NCBI GenBank assembly: GCA_947500555.1
Contig: CANMSE010000002.1
Coordinates: 744,001 to 808,000 of the forward strand
Reading direction: 5' to 3'
Origin: an uncultured Fulvivirga sp.
GTDB lineage: Bacteria > Bacteroidota > Bacteroidia > Cytophagales > Cyclobacteriaceae
DNA: 64,000 nucleotides
The notes under the pieces were generated by a model. The model did not search any database, was not told the DNA's origin, and saw only the letters and a list, made by a program, of their open reading frames with translations. Of the stretch, positions 55,900 through 64,000 are shown in pieces. Position 1 is the stretch's first letter, and each line of letters begins with the position of its first letter. The position numbers were made by a program, and so were the translations under genes.

Positions 55900-56976
55900 A
55901 TGGAAGTAAATAATAGAGTTCTAATCGTAAAAGACAGTATAACTCAAGCAAGCATCTTGAAAAGTCATTTAGAGGATGTAGAGTTAGAAGTTGACATTGT
56001 TACTTCACATAAATCCTGTATGGCGTCAATGGTTCGAAGGAGTTATAATATTATTATTATTAATCTTAGTTCTTCAAAAAATGCCAGTATTAACTTGATT
56101 AAAGAACTTAAGAAAAATGGAGCTAGTATACCGGTCATCGTAGTTTCAGATATAATTGATAAGGGCCATGTGATAGCAACATTAAAAGCTGGAGCCATAG
56201 ACTATATTAGAAAACCTTATCATTTGGAGGAATTACAAGTACGAATAACCCATCACTTAAAGTGCTATACCGATAAGGCCAAAGCTGAAAATCTCAATCT
56301 CGATTTAAAACTTCAAACTGAGCAGTTGGATTGGATTGTGAAACAAAAGACTATGGAGCTTGACTATTATCTAAAAGCTATTGATGCCAATATAGCATCC
56401 ATAATGACGGATACTGAAGGAAACATTATAAAAGTCAACGGTTTATTTGAAGAAATTTCAAGACTAGCCCTTAAGGATATCATTGGCCAGAACCTTCAAT
56501 CACTAATTTCTGGGTATGAAGCTAATTTCTTCGAAGAGGTTAAAAGTACTTTAAAAAATAAAAACATTTGGCGTGGTGAAATTAAGAGTAGGTTAAGCAA
56601 AAATAAGTTGTGCTGGTTTGATGCATTTATTAATCCAATTGTTTCAGATAAAGGTAGTGTTGATTACTTCTTAATATTGGCCTTACCCATTACAGAGCGG
56701 GTTCTTGCTGAAAAGAAAAGAGAGCATATGCTAAAGATGCTTGAAATGATCGCTTTCAAAACTTCCCATAATGTAAGAGGCCCTTTAGCCCGTCTTCAAG
56801 GAGTAATGAACTTACTCCGCCATGATCTAATAGCCTTGGATGAGGTACAAATGATAGGTAAAAAATTAAGGGAAAGTGCAGACGAGCTAGACAATGCTAC
56901 CTCTGGTCTGACAACATTTATAAACAATTACTATCAGTCTTTTACACAAAAAGAAAAGTTTACCGCTTCAGTTTAA
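55900..56976 (+). CDS. Pseudo-receiver/PAS/H-box protein without kinase domain
   Basis: A 358-residue protein. Residues 5-120 form a receiver fold, but the phosphoacceptor position is N55 (YNIIIINLSSSKN) and one of the acidic pair is lost (K11-D12); the late lysine is kept (IRKPY). A PAS domain (about 160-265) follows, then an H-box helix pair with H290 in FKTSHNVRGPLARLQG. The protein ends about 68 residues later, with no ATPase domain. The adjacent LytTR regulator is convergent, the stops 0 bp apart. It may act as a phosphotransfer or scaffold partner. Confidence 0.85.
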   Translation: MEVNNRVLIVKDSITQASILKSHLEDVELEVDIVTSHKSCMASMVRRSYNIIIINLSSSKNASINLIKELKKNGASIPVIVVSDIIDKGHVIATLKAGAIDYIRKPYHLEELQVRITHHLKCYTDKAKAENLNLDLKLQTEQLDWIVKQKTMELDYYLKAIDANIASIMTDTEGNIIKVNGLFEEISRLALKDIIGQNLQSLISGYEANFFEEVKSTLKNKNIWRGEIKSRLSKNKLCWFDAFINPIVSDKGSVDYFLILALPITERVLAEKKREHMLKMLEMIAFKTSHNVRGPLARLQGVMNLLRHDLIALDEVQMIGKKLRESADELDNATSGLTTFINNYYQSFTQKEKFTASV

Positions 56977-57675
56977 TTAGAGGACACTAATCTTATTGAG
57001 AAGATCATCTTTGTAGGTAGTACTTATCGGAATGATTTTTTTATTTATCTCAAGATTATTAGGATCTATGTTAGTTATTTTCTTTACGTTAACTATATAG
57101 GACCTATGTATCCGCACAAAAACATTAGAATCAAGCTTTTCTGAAAGTTTTTTCAACGTTGAATAAACGGTATGGAGTTTTTCTTCTGTCTGAATTTTTA
57201 TGTAGTCGCCAAAAGCTTCGATCCATAGTATTGAGTCAATGTCTATCTTGAGTAATAGTGAATTCACTTTTACAAAAAGATAATCATCCGATGAGTTTAA
57301 ATCAGTCGCTTTTTTCCTTTTGGTTATTACCTTATTAATTGCCTGAATAAAGCGTGCATAGTCAGAAATTGGTTTTACCAGGTAATCAGTAACGGCTAAA
57401 TCAAAAGCGTCCACTGCGTATTCTGATTTACCACTAACAATAATAACATCAGGTTTATAGCTCAAAGACCTCAACATATCCAATCCTGACATTGTTGGCA
57501 TTTCAACATCTAGAAATAACAGGTCTACATGATTATCCATGAGCCAAAGCATAGCTTCGCTAGCTGAATCAAATGAATTCTTGATTTCAAGCATACCAGT
57601 CTTTTCCACAAGACCCTGAAGCATGGTCATAGATATCAAATCATCTTCTAGTATGGCACACGTAAGCTTATCCAT
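56977..57675 (-). CDS. LytTR-family response regulator
   Basis: Receiver (about 1-120, acidic E10/D11/D12, phosphoacceptor D56 in LLFLDVEMPTMSG, conserved K in YLVKPI) joined to a LytTR DNA-binding domain (about 135-230, ILWIEAFGDYIKI, FVRIHRSYIVNVKKI). The 232-residue length is typical. No partner kinase of the LytS type is adjacent. The nearest kinases are the two soluble HisKA enzymes of this block, the closest starting 99 bp upstream on the same strand. Confidence 0.93.
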   Translation of the reverse strand: MDKLTCAILEDDLISMTMLQGLVEKTGMLEIKNSFDSASEAMLWLMDNHVDLLFLDVEMPTMSGLDMLRSLSYKPDVIIVSGKSEYAVDAFDLAVTDYLVKPISDYARFIQAINKVITKRKKATDLNSSDDYLFVKVNSLLLKIDIDSILWIEAFGDYIKIQTEEKLHTVYSTLKKLSEKLDSNVFVRIHRSYIVNVKKITNIDPNNLEINKKIIPISTTYKDDLLNKISVL

Positions 57676-57774
57676 AAATTGCTCTGAATAATGAGTTCAA
57701 TAGAATTCTAATATGCATTATTGAATATAGGTTTGAGCGATGAACATAACAAGCATAATATTAAAAACTGTATA

Positions 57775-58881
57775 TTAAAATATATTTTGGCGTGGAATAC
57801 TAAAAGAAAATGTACTCCCTTTCCCCTCTTCTGAAACTAGATTAATTTCACCACCCCATAAGGCTACTCGCAATTTACATATAGGCAACCCCAATCCTAT
57901 TCCATCTGCTTTTCGGTTGAATCCTTCATGGGCTTGTCGAAATGGTTCAAAAATAAGCGCTGCATGTTCTTTGGAAATCCCAATACCTGTGTCAGTTATA
58001 TTGATGATTATCTCTTCTGCAGAGCATTCTGCAGAGAGTTCTATAGTGCCTTCTTCAGTAAATTTCATGCTGTTATTCAATAAATTGAGAATAACCTGCC
58101 TGAAATGAACCGGATCAATAAATGTCATTATATCGTCTCCAAGTTCATTCTTGATAATCAAATCCTTTTGAGTTAATTCATGCGCATATTCATTACAATA
58201 CTCATTAAACAATATATCCAGTTTATTAGAAACATTTATCATCTCAGGGTTCGGCTTTATTTCACCTGCCTCCAGCGTAGCCAAATCCAATAACGACTCG
58301 ATAATCTCTTCAAGATCTCGGGCTCGCTTCATAATAATTCCAATCTGTTGCTGCTTAGTTTCTGAAGTTTCGGTAGAAAGTAATACTTCTGAGAACCCCA
58401 AAATACCTTGAAGAGGAGTTCTTATTTCATGAGATAGATTACCTAAAAAGACTGTTTTCGCCCTACTAGCCTTTTCGACTTTCTCTTTCTGAATTTTTAG
58501 TTGGTCTCTCTCCGCCTCAAGCTCTTTTTTAGAAACAGTACTATATTCAAGCTCCTCGCCCAAAATATTAATACCCGTAGCCAATGCATCAATAACATTG
58601 CTACTGTCAGAAATTTTAAGCTTTCTAGTGAAATCTCTATTGGCAAATGAACTAATCACTTCTATAAAGTCTACCAGTTGTGACCCAGCCTCTTCCAGGT
58701 TTGGCATTTCGCTGATCTGAAGACGATCAAGGAATGTATTTAAATTAGCACTTATTTTAGCCTGAATAGAGTCATCTGCCGGAGTCTTTATTCTTATTGT
58801 GAAATCTTCTCTTAAAAGAGCCTCACTAAACTCCAGAAGTTTAGTCAGTGAATTATCTACATTTTCACTTTTCTTAGACAT
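57775..58881 (-). CDS. Soluble histidine kinase with tandem HAMP-like N-terminus
   Basis: A 368-residue cytoplasmic kinase. The N-terminus has two related segments (about 12-55, LREDFTIRIKTPADDSIQAKI, read FTIRIKTPADDS; and about 72-115, NRDFTRKLKISDSSN) that resemble HAMP domains without membrane helices. A coiled coil (118-142) leads to the DHp with H151 (NLSHEIRTPLQG) and a HATPase domain (NLLNNSMKFTEEG, DTGIGISKEH, GIGLGLPICK). No receiver. It is the last gene of the operon starting at 62174. Confidence 0.9.
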   Translation of the reverse strand: MSKKSENVDNSLTKLLEFSEALLREDFTIRIKTPADDSIQAKISANLNTFLDRLQISEMPNLEEAGSQLVDFIEVISSFANRDFTRKLKISDSSNVIDALATGINILGEELEYSTVSKKELEAERDQLKIQKEKVEKASRAKTVFLGNLSHEIRTPLQGILGFSEVLLSTETSETKQQQIGIIMKRARDLEEIIESLLDLATLEAGEIKPNPEMINVSNKLDILFNEYCNEYAHELTQKDLIIKNELGDDIMTFIDPVHFRQVILNLLNNSMKFTEEGTIELSAECSAEEIIINITDTGIGISKEHAALIFEPFRQAHEGFNRKADGIGLGLPICKLRVALWGGEINLVSEEGKGSTFSFSIPRQNIF

Positions 58882-58908
58882 AAATAGTTTTAAGTTTCCT
58901 ATACTTAT

Positions 58909-59304
58909 TTATGTATTGTTCTTTGAAGATAATGCTTTCAACCACATTAATGCATCCTCCTTGCTTTCAAAAAATCTCGCATCAAATTTTTTTTGTGTTT
59001 TGACATAAATTTGAGCAATGAGTCTGGCAATTGGATTATCCGCCACAAAAGCAGCGGCTAAAATATTTTTTAACCCATAATCTTGTGCTTGCATGTATTT
59101 TTTAGCTTCTGCCGTCACTTGACGAATATTGGAAAAATCAATAAAAAAATAATGAGGTTTACCACCTGTCACTTCAATGCGATTGTCTACAATTGATTTC
59201 GCGGCATCAAGATTAATTATTACCCCTGGATTATAGCTTGCTTTTACAATATTAGATTCTGATTCAAATTCGAAAGTCACATATTGAGACGATATCGATT
59301 TCAT
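58909..59304 (-). CDS. SpoIIAA/STAS-like protein 2
   Basis: A 131-residue protein with a SpoIIAA/STAS-like fold pattern. IINLDAAKSIVDNRIEV and GGKPHYFFIDFSNIRQVTAEA give the central strand-helix part, and ARFFESKEDALMWLKAL the C-terminal helix. It is a paralog of the gene at 59305-59712, with which it abuts (0 bp). A phosphorylatable Ser/Thr at the usual STAS site is not obvious. Its place between the fusion synthase and the kinase suggests a signalling or adaptor role. Confidence 0.78.
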   Translation of the reverse strand: MKSISSQYVTFEFESESNIVKASYNPGVIINLDAAKSIVDNRIEVTGGKPHYFFIDFSNIRQVTAEAKKYMQAQDYGLKNILAAAFVADNPIARLIAQIYVKTQKKFDARFFESKEDALMWLKALSSKNNT

Positions 59305-59712
59305 TTACTTTGTTTCGTTTTCGTTTATAATTTTTCTAAGCCAGTCTATAGCATCATTTTTATCCTTAAAAAACTTGGCTGGAACAGACGGTTTATTGAT
59401 GTTCAGGTAAAGATTAATAAAGAGGTTACCTACCACATTATTAGATAAAAAAGCTCCTCCTTTTATTCCCTTTAATCCCCCATCTGGATCGTTCATATAG
59501 TCCCTGGCCTCTTTGGTAACTGATTTTACATTCGTAAAATCAATCAATATATAGTGAGGCTTATTATCAGCATATCCCAATCTCGATCTGACAATATCGT
59601 TGGCCACAACCATATCAATCACCAAATTTGGATTGTATTCTAAAAAGATTATCCTACTATCATCTTCTCTCCAATGAGAAGAGTAATTGAAGTTTTTATA
59701 ATCTTTTTTCAT
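59305..59712 (-). CDS. SpoIIAA/STAS-like protein 1
   Basis: A 135-residue paralog of the 58909-59304 protein. Matching segments are VIDMVVANDIVRSRLGYADN, NKPHYILIDFTNVKSVTKEA and KFFKDKNDAIDWLRKI. The start overlaps the stop of the synthase gene by 4 bp (ATGA), so translation of the two is coupled. Function unknown beyond the STAS-like fold. Confidence 0.78.
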   Translation of the reverse strand: MKKDYKNFNYSSHWREDDSRIIFLEYNPNLVIDMVVANDIVRSRLGYADNKPHYILIDFTNVKSVTKEARDYMNDPDGGLKGIKGGAFLSNNVVGNLFINLYLNINKPSVPAKFFKDKNDAIDWLRKIINENETK

Positions 59713-62174
59713 TCTTGAACTACGTTATGAATGGATCCGATCATTTCAAAGTTAAAATTATCGTCAGCTTGAATATATGCATTTTTGGGTAGTACTTTAA
59801 CTCCAAATCTTCTTTTCTCTACAGATGCATCCATGCCCAGATAGACCTTATCAACACCCAATTGATTACCTCTAAGAATTGACTGAAACATCCCTTGTCT
59901 GTAGCAACCATGCTCTATTACATAGTCGTAGTCAATACCAACTGCAAACAATGTATAATTATTTCTCGCTGATTTATAACAAAAATTTACCGAAACTAAA
60001 CGATTCTCTCCTTTTTGTAAAGAAAATTCTGGTTTAACTCTAAGTTCAATGACTTCCCAGTTAGGGTGCTCAGCTACTTTTTGCATAAATTTTTCAGGAA
60101 TAGCATACGTATTTATATTGAAACTTTTATTCTTTACATTACTATATAGATCATACCATTTCTCAAAGTCTCCTGACTTTTTTGAATCATAATCTTGCAG
60201 AATCTTAACATCAAAAAATTCTGACTTCTTTAATATCTTCTTTTTGAAGTGCCATCTAGACCCGCTGGAAAAGGAGGATATATATTCATCTACTGTGTCC
60301 CATTTAATATTTTCCAAAGTGTGCATCTCTGGCATCTCTGCTTTAATAAAACCTTCCTTAATTAGAAAATCATTAATCTCTGTTTCATCTCTGTCAAATT
60401 CTCTTAATTGTACCATGGTAGCTCCTACTGCAGTCTTGGTATCATTCATGATATCTATCATTTTGATCATCGCCTCTTTCCAATGAACATATGTTTTATC
60501 TATAAACAAGTGCTCACCTAAACTCAATAGTGAGCCCATCATAATAACTTTAGAAGAAAGGTAATATTTGTCCGTTTCTCTTAGTTCCTCAATTCTTTTA
60601 GACGCACTTGCTGATGCTACCATATCGTCCTTGCATAGCATTTCTGTAAAATAAGTGGCCAAAATCGGTTTTAAAGTAGCCTTATCCCGTATTATCAAAT
60701 AATGAAGATTCCAGTTATTTTCTGGCTCAGGATTGTCGCTATAAGTTTCTTCAATAAATCTGCATCCCTCCCAATCGAAAGTACCATTGTCTCCAAGGAG
60801 GTCGTTCCAAAGCTGTTTATCAATGTTATGAATGGTGGTTTCATGTTGAATGTCGAACGGCAACTCATCGTCTTGGAGTATATCCGGCTGATATCTCTTT
60901 TTGGTAGTTTCAAAAGGAAGGTTAAAACTATTACTAATATCATCCACCGATTGCCCTTCCTCTTCCAAGACCTTTGGGAAATGGTGGATGTACGCATCCA
61001 ATACGTTTTTAATATCCTCCTTTGTTTGTCCGTTGGTGATGGCTAGTCGTAAACCAGAACACTTAACGGGAACCCCCGGGAAGATACCTATGTTGGTATA
61101 AAATCCTTCATTAAGGAGTCTTTTTACCATGTTATATCCAACTCTTGGAAGCCCCAAACCCAAATAGAAAATGGGGGAGCTTGAAGGCAGTACTAATGGT
61201 AATTCATGCTTATCAATGATACTTCTTGTAAGATCTATCTTTTCTTTAAGCTCATTTTGTAAGGTATAAATTTCATCAGTCAGGTGAATTTTAGCACTTG
61301 CTATAGAGGCCCCAAGCATCGGAGGTTGTATTGGCCCGGAAAAGGTATAAGAACCTCCGCAAGTCTTTATCTTCCTTCTTATTTCCGGATCACTAACAAT
61401 AGTTACCCCTCCTCCAGTACCAAAACCTTTGGCCAGAGAAGTAGTGAGTATCATTTTAGGATGTAAAGGCGTTTGGCTCATAATGTATCCGCTGCCATTC
61501 TTACCAGCCCAACTCATTCCATGAGCATCATCAATATACACATGGAAATTGCCATACTTTTCCATCAGCGAGATCAGATCGCCAACGGGAGCATAATCTC
61601 CATACATAGAGTACAGGCCATCAGCCATATACCAAATCTTATTGTACTTGTTTGGATTTTCTTTGATTAAATCTTCAAGCATATCCATCCGGTTATGCTT
61701 TATCATATCGACTTTAGTGCCTCTGGCTTTTACTAATTGCACGGCTATTTGTACACTACCATGCACCTGATGGTCGAGTATGATGAGATCATCGTCCTGA
61801 ACGAGAACAGGCAGGGCACCCATATGCGTGAGTGTAGTAGTGGCCGCCAGCAGAGAAGGGTTCTCGTCAAAAATCTGATAGAAGAGATCTTCTATCTCAT
61901 CATATAAATTGCACTCTGAGAACAGACGTGAAGAGGAGTACTGTGTTCCATAGCGTTGAGCTGCATCGATAGCTCCTTGTTTTAGCCGTTCATCAACTTC
62001 CAATCCAAGATAACTACAAGAGCCAAAGTTGACCACTGTACGCCCGTTGATGGTCACATCTCGACCATTTAAATTATCGTCTTCTAAAGAGACTTGAAAT
62101 ATGCCATTATTGACGCCATTAGTAAGGCATTCGTCAATAGTATCTATAAACTTGTTGGTTCTATTTTTAGACAT
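59709..62174 (-). CDS. Alpha-oxoamine synthase fused to GNAT-like acyltransferase
   Basis: An 821-residue bifunctional protein. Residues 1-420 are a complete alpha-oxoamine synthase (KBL/BioF/SPT/CqsA family): PLP-lysine K249 in TTSLAKGFGTGGG, H138 in LDHQVHGS stacking on PLP, D215 and H218 in YIDDAHG, and SCSYLGLEVDERLKQ at the N-terminus. Residues about 440-821 are a GNAT-like acyltransferase (RWHFKKKILK, KVYLGMDASVEKRRFG). The family joins an acyl-CoA to an amino acid with loss of CO2; here a second acylation of the product is conceivable. It heads an operon with two STAS proteins and a kinase. The product could be a lipid (sphingoid or sulfonolipid type) or a signal. Confidence 0.85.
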   Translation of the reverse strand: MSKNRTNKFIDTIDECLTNGVNNGIFQVSLEDDNLNGRDVTINGRTVVNFGSCSYLGLEVDERLKQGAIDAAQRYGTQYSSSRLFSECNLYDEIEDLFYQIFDENPSLLAATTTLTHMGALPVLVQDDDLIILDHQVHGSVQIAVQLVKARGTKVDMIKHNRMDMLEDLIKENPNKYNKIWYMADGLYSMYGDYAPVGDLISLMEKYGNFHVYIDDAHGMSWAGKNGSGYIMSQTPLHPKMILTTSLAKGFGTGGGVTIVSDPEIRRKIKTCGGSYTFSGPIQPPMLGASIASAKIHLTDEIYTLQNELKEKIDLTRSIIDKHELPLVLPSSSPIFYLGLGLPRVGYNMVKRLLNEGFYTNIGIFPGVPVKCSGLRLAITNGQTKEDIKNVLDAYIHHFPKVLEEEGQSVDDISNSFNLPFETTKKRYQPDILQDDELPFDIQHETTIHNIDKQLWNDLLGDNGTFDWEGCRFIEETYSDNPEPENNWNLHYLIIRDKATLKPILATYFTEMLCKDDMVASASASKRIEELRETDKYYLSSKVIMMGSLLSLGEHLFIDKTYVHWKEAMIKMIDIMNDTKTAVGATMVQLREFDRDETEINDFLIKEGFIKAEMPEMHTLENIKWDTVDEYISSFSSGSRWHFKKKILKKSEFFDVKILQDYDSKKSGDFEKWYDLYSNVKNKSFNINTYAIPEKFMQKVAEHPNWEVIELRVKPEFSLQKGENRLVSVNFCYKSARNNYTLFAVGIDYDYVIEHGCYRQGMFQSILRGNQLGVDKVYLGMDASVEKRRFGVKVLPKNAYIQADDNFNFEMIGSIHNVVQE

Positions 62175-62354
62175 AGCTACAAATTTAAATTTATAATTAT
62201 AACAACCTTAATTTGTGCTTATTGTTTAATGTAAATAGATAAGTTAAAATAAAATGGTTCAAAGAAGAATATAATCACATGTAATAAAATGCCCAATACA
62301 TCTGTTAATCAGCCAGTTACAGTTGATTCATTGCATTATTATGATTATTTAGGA

Positions 62355-64000
62355 TTAGACTACTACCGGGATCGATATGGTAAAGCAACTACCCTTTTCT
62401 AATTCAGAGGATACCGAAATACAGCCACCCCATAGTTCTACCATTTTTTTACAAATAGATAAACCCAAACCAATTCCACCTTTAGATCTACTCAAACCCT
62501 CATGGGCTTGACGGAATGGTTCGAAAATATGGATAAGGCTTTCACCTGGTATTCCAATACCCGTGTCTTTGACTTTTATATGGTATTCTGATTGATCAAG
62601 AAATGCGCAAATACTAACTTCTCCGGCATCAGTAAATTTTATAGCATTTCTGACCAAATTGGTCAAGACTTGTTTAAAGTGCTGCGGGTCAACATGAGCA
62701 AAAGACTCTCCCGGCAGATCCAGATCCAATTTATAATCTATAGATTTATCACTCATTTCCATTGAGTGAGCCTGTCCAATATCTTTGCAAATATTTTGTA
62801 GTAATTTAACTATATCAACTCGTTGAGGGAAAGACTTAATTTCTCCTGTCTCTAAGCTTGCCATATCTAAGAGTGAGTCAATGATATGTTGAAGGTCTGC
62901 TGTTCGGGATTTAATTATTTTTAAGTACTCACTCCGCTTGTTATCAGGCAATGCCGGATTTTCTAATATTTCTGTAAAACCCTGAATCCCCTGAAGTGGT
63001 GTTCTAACTTCATGGGAAAGATTACCCATAAATATAGTTTTGAGCTTATTTGCTTTTTCAGCTTCCTCCTTAGAACCCCTCAAGGCTTGTTCAAATTCTT
63101 TTCTCTTCGAGATATCCTGATAATGCCACATATGGCCTTTATAATCTTCATCCAAATAGATAGGTATAAAATCACGTTCCAACACCCTACCGTTGGCCAT
63201 TACTACTTCTTCATTCAGAACTCGCTCCTTATTATCAAGAACCTTTCTTAGTCGATCTATAAATTCTTGAGGTTTAAGAAACAATTTCTTACGACCATCA
63301 ATAAATTCTAAGCTACTAATTCCATATAAATCATGAGGTGAATCTTCTATCATTAAAAGAGAACATAACTCCTGATTCACAAGTTGAATCTTGCCCGTAT
63401 CATTCACTACAAGAACACCCCCTTCAAGACTTTCTATTATTACAGACTGCATATTGAATGCTTCATTTAACTCATTTTCTGCAATTTTTTGATGTGTTAT
63501 GTTAGTGACCAAACCTGTGCATCTAGTGCAGGTGCCATCTTCTTCAATTAAAGGATTGAGTCTGGCAGAATAAAATATAGGTGTTTCAGAAAAAATATCC
63601 TCAATTTGAATAACACGTGGTTCCCTGGTTTCAATAGCTTCATCATATAATCGCTGAGCTTCATCAGCAAATTCGGGGGCATGCGTAAATACTTCTTTTA
63701 TTGACTTACCAATAAAAGAAGCCACCGGCATAAAAAGTAAGCTTTCATCTCTACAAATTAGATTTTTAAAACAGCCCTTTTCATCAAACTCCACTACAAA
63801 ATCATCCATAGATGAAATGATTAACTCAAGATCTTTTTTAATCTGATTTTCCCTAAACTCTGATTTTCTCCACTCTGTTACATCTTGAGCAGAACCTAAT
63901 ACATATGGTTTTTGATCTTCTTCTTCAATGAGTACATTTCTAAAAAGCAAGACTCGTCTTTCACCCTTTTTGGTAATAACGGTCATGAAGCTCTCGAACA
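62355..64000 (-). CDS. PAS histidine kinase (5' end outside window)
   Basis: Soluble multi-PAS kinase, at least 543 residues visible. The frame is open to base 64000 (the residues before the first ATG read FESF, mid-PAS), so the real start lies beyond the window. Two or three PAS domains precede a DHp (NLSHEVRTPLQGIQGF) and a HATPase domain (NLVRNAIKFTDAG, DTGIGIPGES, GIGLGLSICKK). The DHp/ATPase part is close to that of the kinase at 57775-58881, including FEPFRQAHEG in both. A 180-bp AT-rich gap separates it from the synthase gene. Confidence 0.88.
   Translation of the reverse strand, partial: FESFMTVITKKGERRVLLFRNVLIEEEDQKPYVLGSAQDVTEWRKSEFRENQIKKDLELIISSMDDFVVEFDEKGCFKNLICRDESLLFMPVASFIGKSIKEVFTHAPEFADEAQRLYDEAIETREPRVIQIEDIFSETPIFYSARLNPLIEEDGTCTRCTGLVTNITHQKIAENELNEAFNMQSVIIESLEGGVLVVNDTGKIQLVNQELCSLLMIEDSPHDLYGISSLEFIDGRKKLFLKPQEFIDRLRKVLDNKERVLNEEVVMANGRVLERDFIPIYLDEDYKGHMWHYQDISKRKEFEQALRGSKEEAEKANKLKTIFMGNLSHEVRTPLQGIQGFTEILENPALPDNKRSEYLKIIKSRTADLQHIIDSLLDMASLETGEIKSFPQRVDIVKLLQNICKDIGQAHSMEMSDKSIDYKLDLDLPGESFAHVDPQHFKQVLTNLVRNAIKFTDAGEVSICAFLDQSEYHIKVKDTGIGIPGESLIHIFEPFRQAHEGLSRSKGGIGLGLSICKKMVELWGGCISVSSELEKGSCFTISIPVVV

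Noticed and set aside
1..64000. CRISPR arrays, tRNA or rRNA genes, insertion sequences, prophage
   Set aside because: I saw no regular spaced repeats, tRNA-like cloverleaf with a CCA end, rRNA signature, transposase or integrase.

Overview
This window is AT-rich chromosomal DNA from a member of the Bacteroidota, most likely the order Cytophagales. The evidence is gene content: a SusC/FecA-type TonB receptor with an STN domain, FecR with a DUF4974-like tail, DUF4249, DUF547, DUF5777, a short LeuA without its regulatory domain, an ArfB, and large PAS/GAF sensor proteins. I saw no tRNA, rRNA, CRISPR array, transposase or phage gene. Both ends cut through genes.

Layout. (1) 1-3013: a siderophore/cobalamin-type ABC importer (binding protein cut by the left edge, FecCD permease, ATPase). 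(2) 3010-4516: two tandem DUF547 exported proteins. (3) 4755-9645: a redox block with an FAD/NAD oxidoreductase, a membrane polyferredoxin, and on the opposite strand a CX4CH cytochrome-like lipoprotein, YceI and a DUF5777 barrel. (4) 9929-17324: two adjacent ECF sigma systems. One pairs a sigma factor with a protein that has an inner-membrane helix, a long disordered linker and an outer-membrane barrel. The other is a Fec-type set (sigma, FecR, STN-TonB receptor, DUF4249). (5) 17474-24428: a mixed stretch with an EamA transporter, ArfB, AraC-type regulator, YHS protein, alpha/beta hydrolase, histone-deacetylase-like enzyme and a large helical unknown. (6) 24580-36302: the branched-chain amino acid pathway, leuACDB then ilvE-D-B-N-C-A. 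Between the two blocks lies an Ile/Val-rich 24-residue leader peptide with a textbook attenuator. (7) 36310-39217: DUF2452, a PLP decarboxylase, a 500-bp repeat-bearing gap and a VOC protein.

(8) 39266-51787 is one minus-strand chemotaxis operon: parA-like, a soluble PAS chemoreceptor, cheW, cheD, cheY, cheB, cheA, cheC, a membrane PAS/GAF sensor, cheR and a TerB-like gene. No flagellar, pilus or gliding gene is present. Upstream (52016-55584) lies a second ParA plus PAS/GAF sensor pair in which the ParA has lost its P-loop. (9) 55900-64000 is a signalling block: a pseudo-receiver/PAS/H-box protein with no kinase domain, a LytTR regulator, a soluble histidine kinase, two SpoIIAA/STAS-like proteins, an 821-residue fusion of an alpha-oxoamine synthase with a GNAT-like domain, and a second PAS histidine kinase running off the right edge.

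The strongest candidates for something new are: the alpha-oxoamine synthase/GNAT fusion cotranscribed with STAS proteins and a kinase, which resembles the logic of synthase/kinase quorum-sensing loci; the ParA-positioned soluble chemosensory array with its degenerate ParA paralog; the putative dual-membrane-spanning anti-sigma factor; and a symmetric pair of bipartite motifs between divergent promoters at 55.6-55.8 kb.
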